From: Phoronis australis
Lineage: Eukaryota; Phoronida; Phoronidae
Length of the DNA: 64,000 bases
Direction: 5' to 3'
NCBI GenBank assembly: GCA_002633005.1
Contig: NMRA01000448.1
Location: forward strand, 124,001-188,000
The position numbers and the translations under genes are program-made. The notes beneath the pieces are model-generated. The model was not told the DNA's origin. It saw nothing but the letters and a program-made list of their open reading frames with translations, and made no database searches. This document shows positions 52,394 to 64,000 of the stretch, piece by piece. The first letter of the stretch is position 1; every line of letters starts with the position of its first letter.

Positions 52394-55300
52394 CTAGAAG
52401 TTCAGTGGTCTGATCTTGATCTCTGTTTTCCTCAGTGACTCTTCTTGATACCAGGGCTGCCACATGATGCCATCGTTCTTATCACTCAAATGTATTCCTC
52501 CCTGGTAGTAGTTACCATTCAGATTAGCCACTCCACAAAATTTGAACCACCATCCACCTGAAATTATCGATAGCGTATATATGACGTGAAGCGGACAGTA
52601 AGCCTCTTTTCCATGACTTGATCCAGTTTTAAATGGGATATGCTGCTCATGTCTCATCAAAATAATGTAACTCTACCATAGTTTTTCCTAATGTTTCTTA
52701 CCCCAGCTTAGGGTATTTGGCCAAATCTGGCTCTTATGTAATCTTAGTGTAGGATTTTGGGTTTAGTCACAGTGTTGGCTAAATAGCCATGCAGCAAGAT
52801 GAGTACATTCAAAGTCGGTCAAACAACACTCGCATTAGATTTTGTTTCTCAGTTTGAAAATTTCTTGAAGTTCAGGAAATTAAAGCTCCAACTATCTTCA
52901 CAGGTTATTTGCCCAAGGTTCCAAAGTAGCATCACTGCATTTTTATTTTTTGTTTTAGCTGGACTTGGTTACAGTAATTTGCTTGTAATTCCCCAAACAT
53001 TCACACTCCCTTGGGGACTAGAACTAAACCACTTTGACAAGTAATTTAATTTGACCTCCCTGGACCATGCAATAACAACCTGTTCCAATCAGTTTTCCCA
53101 AGCCTAGAAATCATTTCTGAGTAAAGAAACAACATGTGAACGGTTTTATAACAGTCTCTAGTAGTGCCCTGAATCTAGATTTGACATGATGTAGGTTTAT
53201 TCTGCCTTTCAAGAGAAAAATTTAACTGTTCAAAACTTTTCTGACAAATTCAGTCTTATGGCTCAAATTGGGTGGTTCTAAATTGAAGAGGACTCCATAC
53301 ATCAAGCACAATGCCTGAGTACAGCAGCTATGGTTGGTGGTGCACATTCCAACACAGCTCCAACACAATACCTGCCCAGTCAGGAAAATTCGTACCTAAG
53401 ACAAATACCAGATGATAAAAAGTCTTCCTGAGACAATTCATGTTTGACCAACATCCTTTGGTCACACGTTAGATGATACCGCTAGTGAGAGAAAGTCTGA
53501 CATGATATCACAAATTAAAGTGAAACGCCAGAATTCCATCTTAGGACTAAACTTGAAAGGCATAATTGTCTTCCGGAGATGATTCCTAGAAAGTTAAAAT
53601 ACGTCCTATTGTAAGCCCCCTCCTCCCTACTGGGTTAAATCTTACCTTTTCGTTCCTCTGCACAATTCGACCCTTTCACTAAATCATTATCACTGTCGTA
53701 GGTTGAGAACTGTTGCCTATTCTGCTGCAGGTAAACATTGGCGTAATGAAAAGCGTCACCAGCCGTACCCTCGTATTGACCCACTTCAATTCGATATTTG
53801 TCAGTTTCGTTGCTGAGCTGAAACTATATTCAAGAGGTTGATCGATTTAACAATTAGCCACTCTGTTTGTTGTAAATGATTGTTGGTTTTATCAGATTAT
53901 ACTTTTTGGGCTCTCTCCCTCAACATCAAGTTACTGACATTAGCATGTATCTTTCTGTAGTTATTTGGTATTTTAGTACTAAATGTGAGACTATATACTG
54001 GGTTCCATTTAAGTGGAACCAAAAAACAGCTAGTACCTTGATGTGGTGAGAGTAAATGCAGCCGTTTTGTTCATATCTCAAGGTACGGTTCTTTGGCTCT
54101 AAAAGGATCTTAACTTAGCATTTTCAGTACTAAATGTGCTCATTATGATGCAAACATAGCATGATTTTTCATGGCCTGCATGCCCAAACTCATACACACA
54201 ACATTCTTCATATTCAACCTTTCCTTGGTTAACTTAATAATTACTTTGTTCCCTTTGTATTTTGAATTGCATAGGTGCAAGTTAACTAAAATACTTACAT
54301 CTTTGTACATTGCATATCTGTGTTTGTTGTGGAAGTCCCACATGTCAAACCTAATTTCAGTGTTCCCAAACTTGTTGAGCTGGTGAATCTTCTCCAAACC
54401 AAGCCAGAATTCTCCTTCAGGATTTCCAAATCCTTCCTGTGGAGGATAAGTCACTAAGAATTGATGAAATGTGCTGGTAATGCTTTGCGAACAGTATACA
54501 CTTAGGAACATGGGTGTTATCAAACGGTTAGCATGGGCCTTGTCTTGTGAAGTTTGCTTAATTTATTGGCATGGCAAATATGCGTCAAATTTGTATAAAA
54601 AATAGCTTGAATGCTTATTCATTGGAAAGCTGAATATTGTTTTTTATTTTGATGAGAGTATTCCATTATTGTAACGTATGAAGTTCTTTCCAGTTGAAGG
54701 CTGTAAATACAACTTGGCAGTCCAGCTTGTAGCGGGAAGCAGAAATAAAAAACATATTTAAGTGTTTGGATACTCACATGTAAATCAAAAGAGCGTATTA
54801 TTATACATTTGTGTTTTTACTCCAAATGCAAAGCAATGAAACTTACTATGCCAACACAGACATGTTTGCGCCAACTTTTGATTTAGACCATTTTCACTTT
54901 AAACTAATGTTCCTTCACTTTACAAGTGGCCTTCACATCTGGCTTGTTTGGCAAGCCATTCTGCATTAAAAAGTTGGACTTAAAGCGGGTCTAGCCAGTT
55001 ACATGAACCCGATCTCCACCAACAACGAACAGAATTAGTGGTTTGAACCAAAAATTAATTTTTTTCATTGTACAGTACGAATCACTTTAACTATAAACAA
55101 GACAACCTTTCACCTTATAATCATTCCAATCTCTTCTGAAGTTCTCAGCGCCTCCCTTACGTCTCTGTATAACTGTCCAACCGCCACCATCTGTGAACAT
55201 GTCACAGTAAGAGAAGAACTGCATCTCCTTGTCATGAGGGTTGGGCCGGATCTCATAAACACCGCTGTCCCGCAGGCCTCTGTTTCGCATCAGAGCACAG

Positions 55301-58300
55301 TCTTGTCCAATCACTTCAGATTAGAAATAAAATGGCCACTAATTTGTGATGTTTGAATAAAAACAATAACTTCTCTAAAGTGTAGCGACATGTTTCTGTG
55401 GTAAAACATCCACCATTGTCAAACTTTATTCAAAGAATGGATGCCAGGATGGCTACAGGTACAATACACAGAAAATTCCAAAACAAACAAAATACCAGAA
55501 CATGATTGCATGATAGCAATCAGCGAATCACAAGTCAGTGTAAAAGTGTCAATGACTCAAGAAAACTTGTGCACTGAGTGAAGGCGTTTCCGAACACCGA
55601 ATATGAATGGTTTCATGCATGCAGTTTCAAGTGATAGCGCTTCGTATCACAGTCAATAATCGTAAAGATGTGTTCCCCAACAGCCTTTCTACAAACAGCA
55701 TTGTTTTCAAAGTGTCTAAAGATGTGTGACTTCTTATTACTAACTAGATGTTCCTTCATCCTTGTAAGTCAAGTGGCGAGAATTGTCTCACCTTGCTTGA
55801 CTTGACCACGGCTACCATCAAATTAATACACAACATGGGATTTTAGAGTGAAAGGAATATCTTTAACACCAAGTAAACTTGAGATCTTGCATGACTTAGT
55901 AGTATACAAGCTGAACAACCATCGTTTTGCAAAACCTCAATGATTTCAATTAACGCTGTGATATCTTGGAGTAAAAACCCGCATAATGCATTCTGAAATA
56001 ATTAGTGTTGCTAAGGCTTAGGTATTGACGGGGCTTTGTATGAAGATCAGCTCATTCACTCGATCTCTGAAGACGCGTTCAATCTAATTGGCGAGGAATT
56101 GAATTCCTAACTACATCGTTTGCTAATCTCTCAAAATTACTATGTAATAAAGTCCAGGTGTTATTACTCTTAAAATATCTGTCAAGCGTTCTTATAAAAC
56201 CAGTCTTGCAGGAAAATGACATGAAACTGTTGAAATAAGTGTGTAACCTAGTAAAAGTACTTTTACGGTACTATGATGTCACAACTGTGTCAACATTCCG
56301 ATTTTAATCAATGAGTACTTCCAAAACGGAAGTTGTTTGTCGATTTCAGTCTCATTGGATTGTGCTTTTCCATGAAGTATAGTGTCTAATACTGAAGCCG
56401 TCACATTGTTGGTAGCCATAAAAACAATAGGTATACTGTCCAGACTTTGTAGAAATGTTGTTAGTGGATAAAACAGCACTACCGCTTCATAAAAATGGTT
56501 GGGGTTTAAGAAAGGTCTATGCCTGGAAATTTTCCTATCAGTTTTATTTTAACAGTAAATTGCCTTTTAACAAAAAAAATGGTAATTTCGGTCACACAAC
56601 TTTATGAATATTATTTAAAGGAGCGCTTCCGTACACAAAATGTATCTAAAGATTCCATACTGCGAAAGAAATTGATTTCAATCTCCAACAAACCATTCAA
56701 GGCACTGTCAAGTAAACAGACTGTCAAAATCCCATCAATGTTGAGAAGGTTGCCCAACCTTTTTAAGATTTAAGGCTGCTCCATAAGATTGGTGGGTGAT
56801 CCCAATTTGTTATAATCATAGAATCAATTGCTATAGTGATGAGCAAAATTTTGAGACCCTTTTTAGAGATGGTCAAACAATTTCAGAATTTCTATGTTCG
56901 GTCTGCAACTATTTANGCAGTTTCAAGTGATACCGCTTCGTATCACAGTCAATAATCGTAAAGATGTGTTCCCCAACAGCCTTTCTACAAACAGCATTGT
57001 TTTCAAATTGTCTAAAGATGTGTGAATTCTTATTACTAACTAGATGTTCCTTCATCCTTGTAAGTCAAGTGGCGAGTTGTTTCACCTTGCTTGACCACGG
57101 CTACCATCAAATTAATACACAACATGGTATTTTAGGGTGAAAGGAATATCTTTTAACACCAAGTAAACTTGAAATCTTGCACGAGTTAGATACAAGCTGA
57201 ACAACCATCGTTTTACAAAACCTCAGTGACAATGATTTCAATTAACGCTGTGATATGTTGGAGTAAAAACCCGCATAATGCATTCTGAAATAATGAGTGT
57301 TGCTAAGGCTTAGGTATTGACGGGGCTTTGTATGAAGATCAGCTCATTCACTCGATCTCTGAAGACGCGTTCAATCTAATTGGCGAGGAATTGAATTCCT
57401 AACTAGATCGTTTGCTAATCTCTCAAAATTACTATGTAATAAAGTCCAGGTGTTATTACTCTTAAAATATCTGTCAATCGTTCTTATAAAACCAGTCTTG
57501 CAGGAAAATGACATGAAACTGTTGAAATAAGTGTGTAACCTAGTAAAAGTACTTTTACTGTACTATGATGTCACAACTGTGTCAACATTCCGATTTTAAT
57601 CAATGAGTACTTCCAAAACGGAAGTTGTTTGTCGATTTCAGTCTCATTGGATTGTGCTTTTCCATGAAGTATAGTGTCTAATACTGAAGCCGTCACATTG
57701 TTGGTAGCCATAAAAACAATAGGTATACTGTCCAGACTTTGTAGAAATGTTGTTAGTGGATAAAACAGCACTACCGCTTCATAAAAATGGTTGGGGTTTA
57801 AGAAAGGTCTATGCCTGGAAATTTTCCTATCAGTTTTATTTTAACAGTAAATTGCCTTTTAACAAAAAAAATGGTAATTTCGGTCACACAACTTTATGAA
57901 TATTATTTAAAGGAGCGCTTCCGTACACAAAATGTATCTAAAGATTCCATACTGCGAAAGAAATTGATTTCAATCTCCAACAAACCATTCAAGGCACTGT
58001 CAAGTAAACAGACTGTCAAAATCCCATCAATGTTGAGAAGGTTGCCCAACCTTTTTAAGATTTAAGGCTGCTCCATAAGATTGGTGGGTGATCCCAATTT
58101 GTTATAATCATAGAATCAATTGCTATAGTGATGAGCAAAATTTTGAGACCCTTTTTAGAGATGGTCAAACAATTTCAGAATTTCTATGTTCGGTCTGCAA
58201 CTATTTACGAAAATTATCTTTTTATGAAATTAAACTAATTTTGTAAATAAAATTTCCGAGGTACCTGAAGGTTGGTTCTTCCTTGGAGTGCTTGGTTTCA

Positions 58301-61300
58301 TCAGGTAGATGTATTTGTCACCTGTTGCATAACCATAATACAAGCCTTCAATGTTGCTTAATCGCCGGCTCAGACTGGTAAAGTTCTTCCTATATTCACT
58401 AGCATAATCGTCCAAGCTGAAGAGAGGAAAGAAAACAGAAATGCTATGGAACTTTATGCAAGAAAAGAAATCTAACTTCATAGGGTACTTTGGCTTCAAA
58501 TTTCCCTGTTCTAAATTATAATTGATACAAAGTAATTGTTCATATCATACAAACATGCCATTTGTTACAACATTTGTTTGTAAAAGAAGCAAATTCCTTC
58601 ATTTGTAAATCTGTCCCTGTGGAGTGAATACATGGGACCTTTGTTGAATTGAGCTAAATAATTATAGATTATCGTTAAGAAAGTTCATCTTCTGTCATTA
58701 AGTTTCGCTACTTTCCATAATTTGTTGCCTTTTATGATATGGATTGACAAGTTAAGCTATCTTCTGATTCTCCAAATTTTCACTTTTAAATGTGCATACT
58801 TTCACCTACGCCCATGCCGATTTTTCAATTTCTCAATTTGTATTTGTATTAGTAAAAAAGTGTTGTTATTTACCTTGGAGTTTTGATAACGGTCACAATT
58901 TTATCCACTGATGTGTTGTTTTGGGTGGGTTTTCGCAACTTCGTCACTTGTTCAAACAACTTCCTCTGTTTCTTCTGCCCACGTTTCAACTGCTTTCGTA
59001 AATCGGCGACTTCTTCCTTCAACCATCTCGTCACTTCTGTATCTGACCTCTGCAGCTGTAACTTAACCACCTGACGGGTCAAGTTGGCTATCTGCGCTGT
59101 GTGATTTACTGGAGCCTCCTTCTGGGTTACCGTCTTTACTGTCTGATTGACCAATCCCTGCAGTTGCCACCTCAGTTCGTCCAAATGATCAAGTGTTACT
59201 GATCGGTGACCCAATTCATCTAGTTGCAGCTCCAGTCTGTTTAACCGAGTGACATCCTTTTTTGTTTGATTTTGCAAAACGTCAATCCTTTTCTTCAACT
59301 GTTTTATTTCCATGTCATGTTCCAGCTCCAAGCGACCAACACGTTCGTCCATTGCATTCCTCAGCTCGTCTAGTTCAAATCTATGTTCCTGGAAATTTAA
59401 AGAGACGATCACCTATTATGAAATTTATTCAAGTACAGGACGATTCTCCCAAAACAAGCCCCAAACTTTTGTTAATATTTTTTCCAATAGAGGCAAAAAC
59501 TTAAGATCTTGAAGGCTGACAATTTTATGTATTGAGCTCTTGCTGATATTGAACGTTTTTAATGCTAGCATTTTCAGCGGCGTCTCGGTGATTTTCCAGA
59601 GGCTCATTGCATTTAGTCCAATGAAGTATGAGGAAGCCTAGGTGAGCTGAGAATAATATTTATAGTCTAACAACAACAAAGCACTTTTACAGTAGGTGCT
59701 TGAAATGTCCCCCAAGATAGCATTTAAGCGCCTTTCCAAATTGAAAAACACTTCTATATCTGTCAAGCAGCGTTGAACAATTTTTTCATAGCGCATGCTA
59801 CAGCATTTGTTCATTATAGAATTATGTAGATTTATACAAAGTTTTGGATCACTAGCTCAAGTAGAAAAACAATTATTAGACAGTATTTGGGAGCCAGTTT
59901 CGGGAGAATCACCCTTTATGAAGTAAAATTTCACAGTGGGCAATAGGGTGAATTATCCTTCCTGGAGTTTTTTACAAGCTTGGATATTTTTTCTGGAAAT
60001 GCTTTCATAGTATTTGTAAATGTTTACTCTTACCTCGGGCATTTTGGTACTTAATCTTAATACCTATCCTATTTTTCCCTGCTGATCTTATCAGAACCTG
60101 TGGCAACAGCGAGGCTTACCATTTAAGTTATTTTGGGAACAAGTCTGCTAATTACTGAAACAGCTGCATTTATGTAGTGTTCCATGTGAAGACTACGTTT
60201 AATTATGCTGAGATAAAAAACCGAGTTTGAGTTTGTTTACGTTTTTCAGCCTGCTTGTTGGTGGATTAAGTCATTTTGATTCTTAATGATTCAGCCACCT
60301 TGACTTAACTACCATAATGTACTGGTAATTAAAGCTTGTTGATTGCTCATAGCTTAGTAAAGAGTTTAAGGCACTGACTTGTGAAGATACAAATGGTTGT
60401 GCAGGGTAGAAACGTTGCCAGAAATTTGTAACCTTCACATCTGCTTGGTGAACATAGTGTGATGATATATGTAACTGCTCTTACCAATCAGTCCCACAAT
60501 TCAACAGTCCAACCTCGCTGACCAATCACCATTTAGCTAGAATAGGGTAGTAAGCTCCAGATCAGAGCTGTGAAGCACCGGCTTTTCATTTGCATGATTT
60601 AGTAAGGTTTTGCAAGATTTTGCTCTTCTCATGTACTTTTCACATTTTTCATTTCACCTCAGTTGCGCTATCATTATGGTAAAACCTCACCAGTACCAGT
60701 CTAGAATGATTGCCAGCGATGCATCCGTTTCATATTCAAGGTCTTACAGTGTTGTGAATGCCCTTACTTTTTCAACACATTGTCTGTGGCAATAGAAGCT
60801 ATAATGGTACAGAGCTTGAACACAGTATTATAAATTTGTGTCACGTATCTTTGGTTAAAAAATGACGAAATAGAATTTTGCTTGTCTACCAATTGTGTGC
60901 TAAATTGGTGAGATGTTACACTTTAAATGTTGAAACACTATTGAGTTGATAAGGTTGCCTTTGGCTATTGAAAGTAGTATAAACGGGCATTTTATCCAAG
61001 AAGCTGTAAAATTGACCTCAACTTGTTTCTTAATCAGCTCTTGTAGCCTGATGGTAACTTCCAAGATTAATTGCTGCATAAAATCCAACTGTTTATCAAC
61101 CCCTCCATCCATTTCTTGATACTCACTTCTTCATGCAGTGCCCGTACTCACCTTGGATGCATTACCAACAGCGTACTTCATCATTTCAAGTTGAGTCCTC
61201 AACTCATTCACATCCTTCCTGGTAACATTGCTGCCAGTATCGTTTCTTGATGGCCCCTGCTGCGGAGGTAGAGTCAGTCTGAATTGATATTTACAAACAC

Positions 61301-61466
61301 CTTTACTGTTACACCTGTATTTGTACGTGTGAAGCTCATCTTTGGAGTCTTTTTTAGCCTTCTTTCCTTTGGCTTTCGGCCGACCATTCACCATAACACT
61401 TGCCCAAAGTATCAAAATCACCAGTAGGCAAAGCCCTAAACCATGTCGGCTGGGTACGTAATACAT
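52394..61466 (-). CDS. Secreted coiled-coil fibrinogen-related protein (7 coding exons, complete)
   Basis: Exons in order: 61152-61466, 58874-59388, 58265-58416, 55114-55313, 54299-54436, 53646-53817, 52394-52557. They join in frame to 1656 nt, 551 aa, with GT/AG borders. Residues 10-29 form a hydrophobic signal peptide or anchor ([18 protein letters not shown]), followed by a Lys-rich patch. Residues about 105-275 are charged heptad-like coiled coil. From V328 the fibrinogen C domain starts: C333/C364 and C492/C505 are the expected disulfide pairs, [10 protein letters not shown] is intact, DSDND (481-485) marks the calcium loop, and the end [16 protein letters not shown] is typical. There are ten or so N-glycosylation sequons. 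The architecture resembles angiopoietin-like proteins and invertebrate FREPs (adhesion, lectin or growth-factor roles); the exact orthology is open. Intron 3 holds duplication 5. Confidence 0.92.
55621..56915 (+). repeat. Assembly-type duplication 5, left copy (fibrinogen-like gene intron 3)
   Basis: Near-identical to 56917-58207. It lies wholly within the intron between exons 3 and 4 and carries no exon. Confidence 0.9.
56916..56916. other. Single-N assembly gap inside duplication 5
   Basis: One N; the left copy ends ACTATTTA and the right copy begins GCAGTTTCAAGTG, as the left one does. Confidence 0.95.
56917..58207 (+). repeat. Assembly-type duplication 5, right copy (fibrinogen-like gene intron 3)
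   Basis: Ends ACTATTTA at 58207, after which unique sequence leads to exon 3. The copies differ by single bases and indels of 1-6 bp. Confidence 0.9.
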
Positions 61467-63353
61467 GGTTGATGAAGTCTTGCTATGCCCAGATGATTTT
61501 TTAGTTTAAATACAACACCAGTGTGTATAAATAACTACAAGATTGCTTTGACTGGAATGTGCTACTTCAAAGGGGTGCTGGGGTTTTTCCATTTTGTTTT
61601 TGAAGTATGACGTGATTTGAGCATGTGTGGCAATGAAATGATTTGATCTTGACCCAAACTTTCTGTGAGGTCATTACTGTAACATTAGCTTATTCTTAAA
61701 ACTTTCTTGTGTATTGGAATTTTGTTTATTACAACATGAAATAAACTCTCCCTAAAAGTTTTTTCCTCGTTGAAAAAGCTTCTCTGTTGGTGTGTTTTTC
61801 ACTAGCAGATGATTCTTAATTTCGAATGTTAATTCTACAAATTACTGAGAGGTTCATGTAAACCAATTTTCCAGGAAATGAAATTGCGAATTGATGATTT
61901 TTGCATTGCGCAAGTTGTTGCGTTTTTTCTCAGCCGGAATCTTTGAACTTCCCTGTTCCTGTGGTATTACTCACTTTGTTACTCAGCTAATCACAGCTGT
62001 CGTATAATAGCACCTGCTTTTATAGTTTTTGTTAAGAAAGAAAAAATTGTCTATTATTTGGATGAACCTGCTTCTATGTTCTCATGACTGGCAAAAGTGC
62101 AAGTCAATTTTCGATAGATGGATTGTCCGCTTCAAGGGGTAATTGTTCCTTGTACTTAGTTACCAAATCACTTATAAAGTGAAAATTGCTAGTGCGGTTC
62201 TCTCACAGCGAATGTATCAGTTAAAAATGGCCTGTGTCTCATACATAGTCATGACCTTTGAAGTTGCACTAAAGTAATAGTAAGAGCACCAAAGTGCCAG
62301 CACAGTACCAGCTGAAAGTGATCTCACTGTGTGCACCATTGGCATTTTTGCTGCTTGCAAATGTGTTGTATAGTGAAATTGCCAGCATTTTAACTAATTT
62401 GTTAGTGGGGTATCAGATCATTGCTTAAACATTCACAGGTCTGCATTTCTGCTGTATAGTGTTGTTCATGTTACTTAGGCAGTTTCAGATTTTTGTAATG
62501 TTAAGCAAAATGGGATATTGAAATTGTATCGTAAGGTTAAGTAAAATAGATGTTACATTTAGTAAGCCATGAGCAGTCTGTTAAGTACAGTTTATAAAAA
62601 CAAACGTCATGGATTATGTAATTTGGAGATCTTAAGGCATTTGTGATTTCGCTAAAAGCATCTTAAATAGAATTGTCAGTACAAAGATATAATATAAATA
62701 TGACGTATTAATAAATAATTAATGAAATTACTGGAATAAATATTTATAATTTGGCTGTTATTTGACGACCATGGTATACGTTAATAATTTTAACGTTTTA
62801 ACATTTTAAACCATAGCAGTTTACAGCTAGTACATAAAAAGTGGTTTTACATTATTTACACTCACATACTGTTGATTTTTATTGGTGATGCATTTTCTAG
62901 AAAGAATATCATAAAGCTCACAGACAGCTGAGGTGTCGTTTGCATTAACGCTATTTGCATTTCATTTCCGAATTTGAGACTAAAATATGATGTTCTTTGT
63001 GTGCTTCATTTCTGGTGAAAGTTGGTCTAGTTAAGGACACCTTGTAGACCAAAAACACATATCACCTGATCTTGGGGTGAACGTTATTTTGTCAAAGTGG
63101 TTCCCGTGCCCAAGCAGAAAATCTAATTTGATTGATCGTTTGGTTTTATTTACGTGTAACATGGAGTAATCTCCCCTGTGTTCAGTCACTGTAAACTGAC
63201 TTCGAACTTCATTAATTGTAAATCACATGACATCAGTCATTTAGTTTCGGAAGAAGATTATCCATGTCAGAAATAATGTGGAAATTGTCCACATTTACTG
63301 TGATTGATGATTCTTGGTACGCTTTTGTAATCACACTTTTTTGCCAATTGCAG
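61467..63353. other. Stretch upstream of the fibrinogen-like gene
   Basis: AT-rich, with no recognisable exon. It should contain the minus-strand 5' UTR and promoter just above 61466 and, on the plus strand, intron sequence leading to the exon at 63354. Confidence 0.45.
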
Positions 63354-63436
63354 CTGTTTCAAGAGGGAAAATTGACAGGAACCAGAGTGGCCCAGCTGAA
63401 GGCCAAGTATACGGCTCTACATGACTTCCTTAAACA
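63354..63436 (+). CDS. Internal exon of an unrecognised gene, probably coiled coil
   Basis: Acceptor TTGCCAATTGCAG, 83 nt open, donor CA|GTGAGT. The phase 0 start gives LFQEGKLTGTRVAQLKAKYT followed by ALHDFLK, an amphipathic helix that looks like the start of a coiled coil. It fits in phase directly after the exon ending at 49713, so it may be exon 3 of that gene with a 13.6-kb intron. Later exons would lie beyond 64000. It could instead belong to a separate gene. Confidence 0.5.
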
Positions 63437-64000
63437 GTGAGTGTTACAGGAGTGTCCAGATAGTGATGGACTGGCAGGCAGCCAAAGCCTGGCGTTAAAC
63501 AATTAGTAGCATTAGTCACATATAGCAATGTAAGAGAAAATAGGATGATTATTGAGATATGGTAGTAGTGACTGTGAGAGTTACTTGATATGGTTCAGTA
63601 TCTACATCAACAGATGAAATCCTGATAATTGACAAAATTCAGTTCAAAGATATCGCATGTTCTAATTGACAGTGTTTTGCCTTTATTACCAGTTCTCAAA
63701 ACTTTGCCACCAATCTATAGCAACTGAGTCATCGTATTAATTAAGCATGCCTTAAAAAACAAATGAACTGAAACATAAGTCAAAACATCTTAATAAAATC
63801 TATATATCCTTGCCTTGAAATTTGTTTGTGCACGTATCAGCAAAAATAGATATACAATTTCTTGCCCTGTTCTGTTAAGTTTGAAGAAATCTAATGTCTA
63901 GTTGAAAGTTAGCAAGCTTGGGGACTTGAGTGTAGGCTTGTTTCAGGTGATTCATGCCAAGCTCTCTGTGGGTTCAGGAATAGAATGTCCTTATTCTTGC
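63437..64000. other. Right-edge intron sequence
   Basis: Follows the donor at 63437. No further exon is recognised before the window ends. Confidence 0.4.

Noticed and set aside
56279-58065. Pairs of 66- and 84-codon frames repeated exactly
   Set aside because: They lie in both copies of duplication 5 within the fibrinogen-like gene intron; repetition comes from the assembly, not from conservation.
61503-61535. TATA box for the fibrinogen-like gene
   Set aside because: The sequence reads TATTTATA and TATTTAAA on the minus strand, a weak match with no start site to anchor it.

Overview
This window is nuclear DNA from an animal. Genes are split by many introns with canonical GT/AG borders, spacers are long and AT-rich, and tRNA-derived SINEs and microsatellites are scattered through it. 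It is probably from an invertebrate; the sequence alone does not fix the species. No bacterial, viral or CRISPR features were seen, and I found no convincing novel defence or metabolic system.

Layout. 1-470: two tRNA-derived SINE copies head to head. 1722-2349 (-): first coding exon of an unrecognised Ser-rich protein whose remaining exons lie beyond the left edge. 2390-17284: about 15 kb with no recognisable gene. 17285-29239 (+): complete 13-exon SEC61A, the channel subunit of the ER translocon (476 aa). 31096-47357 (-): complete RUVBL1/pontin, an AAA+ ATPase (456 aa from 9 unique exons), tail to tail with SEC61A. 49516-49713 (+) and 63354-63436 (+): two exons that may belong to one unrecognised gene. 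52394-61466 (-): complete 7-exon secreted coiled-coil plus fibrinogen-C protein (551 aa), possibly nested inside the intron of that unrecognised gene.

The strongest structural signal is in the assembly. Five of the seven single-base N gaps (7859, 26609, 37182, 45014, 56916) sit exactly between two near-identical direct copies of 1.1-4.2 kb. The copy to the right of each N starts where the copy to the left starts, and the left copy ends where the right one ends. This is the pattern of overlapping contig ends, probably two haplotypes, placed side by side instead of merged. It makes RUVBL1 appear to have two copies of exons 1, 2, 4, 5 and 6, interleaved in an order that cannot encode one protein unless one copy of each is ignored. 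The exon 6 copies differ only at synonymous sites, and the introns differ by microsatellite length and insertions, as expected for alleles.

Biology worth following: the convergent SEC61A/RUVBL1 pair matches the human arrangement at 3q21.3, so it may be an ancient linkage. RUVBL1 intron 1 carries four alternating copies of one repeat unit that could form a very long RNA hairpin. One allele of that intron has a transposon-like insertion with terminal inverted repeats.
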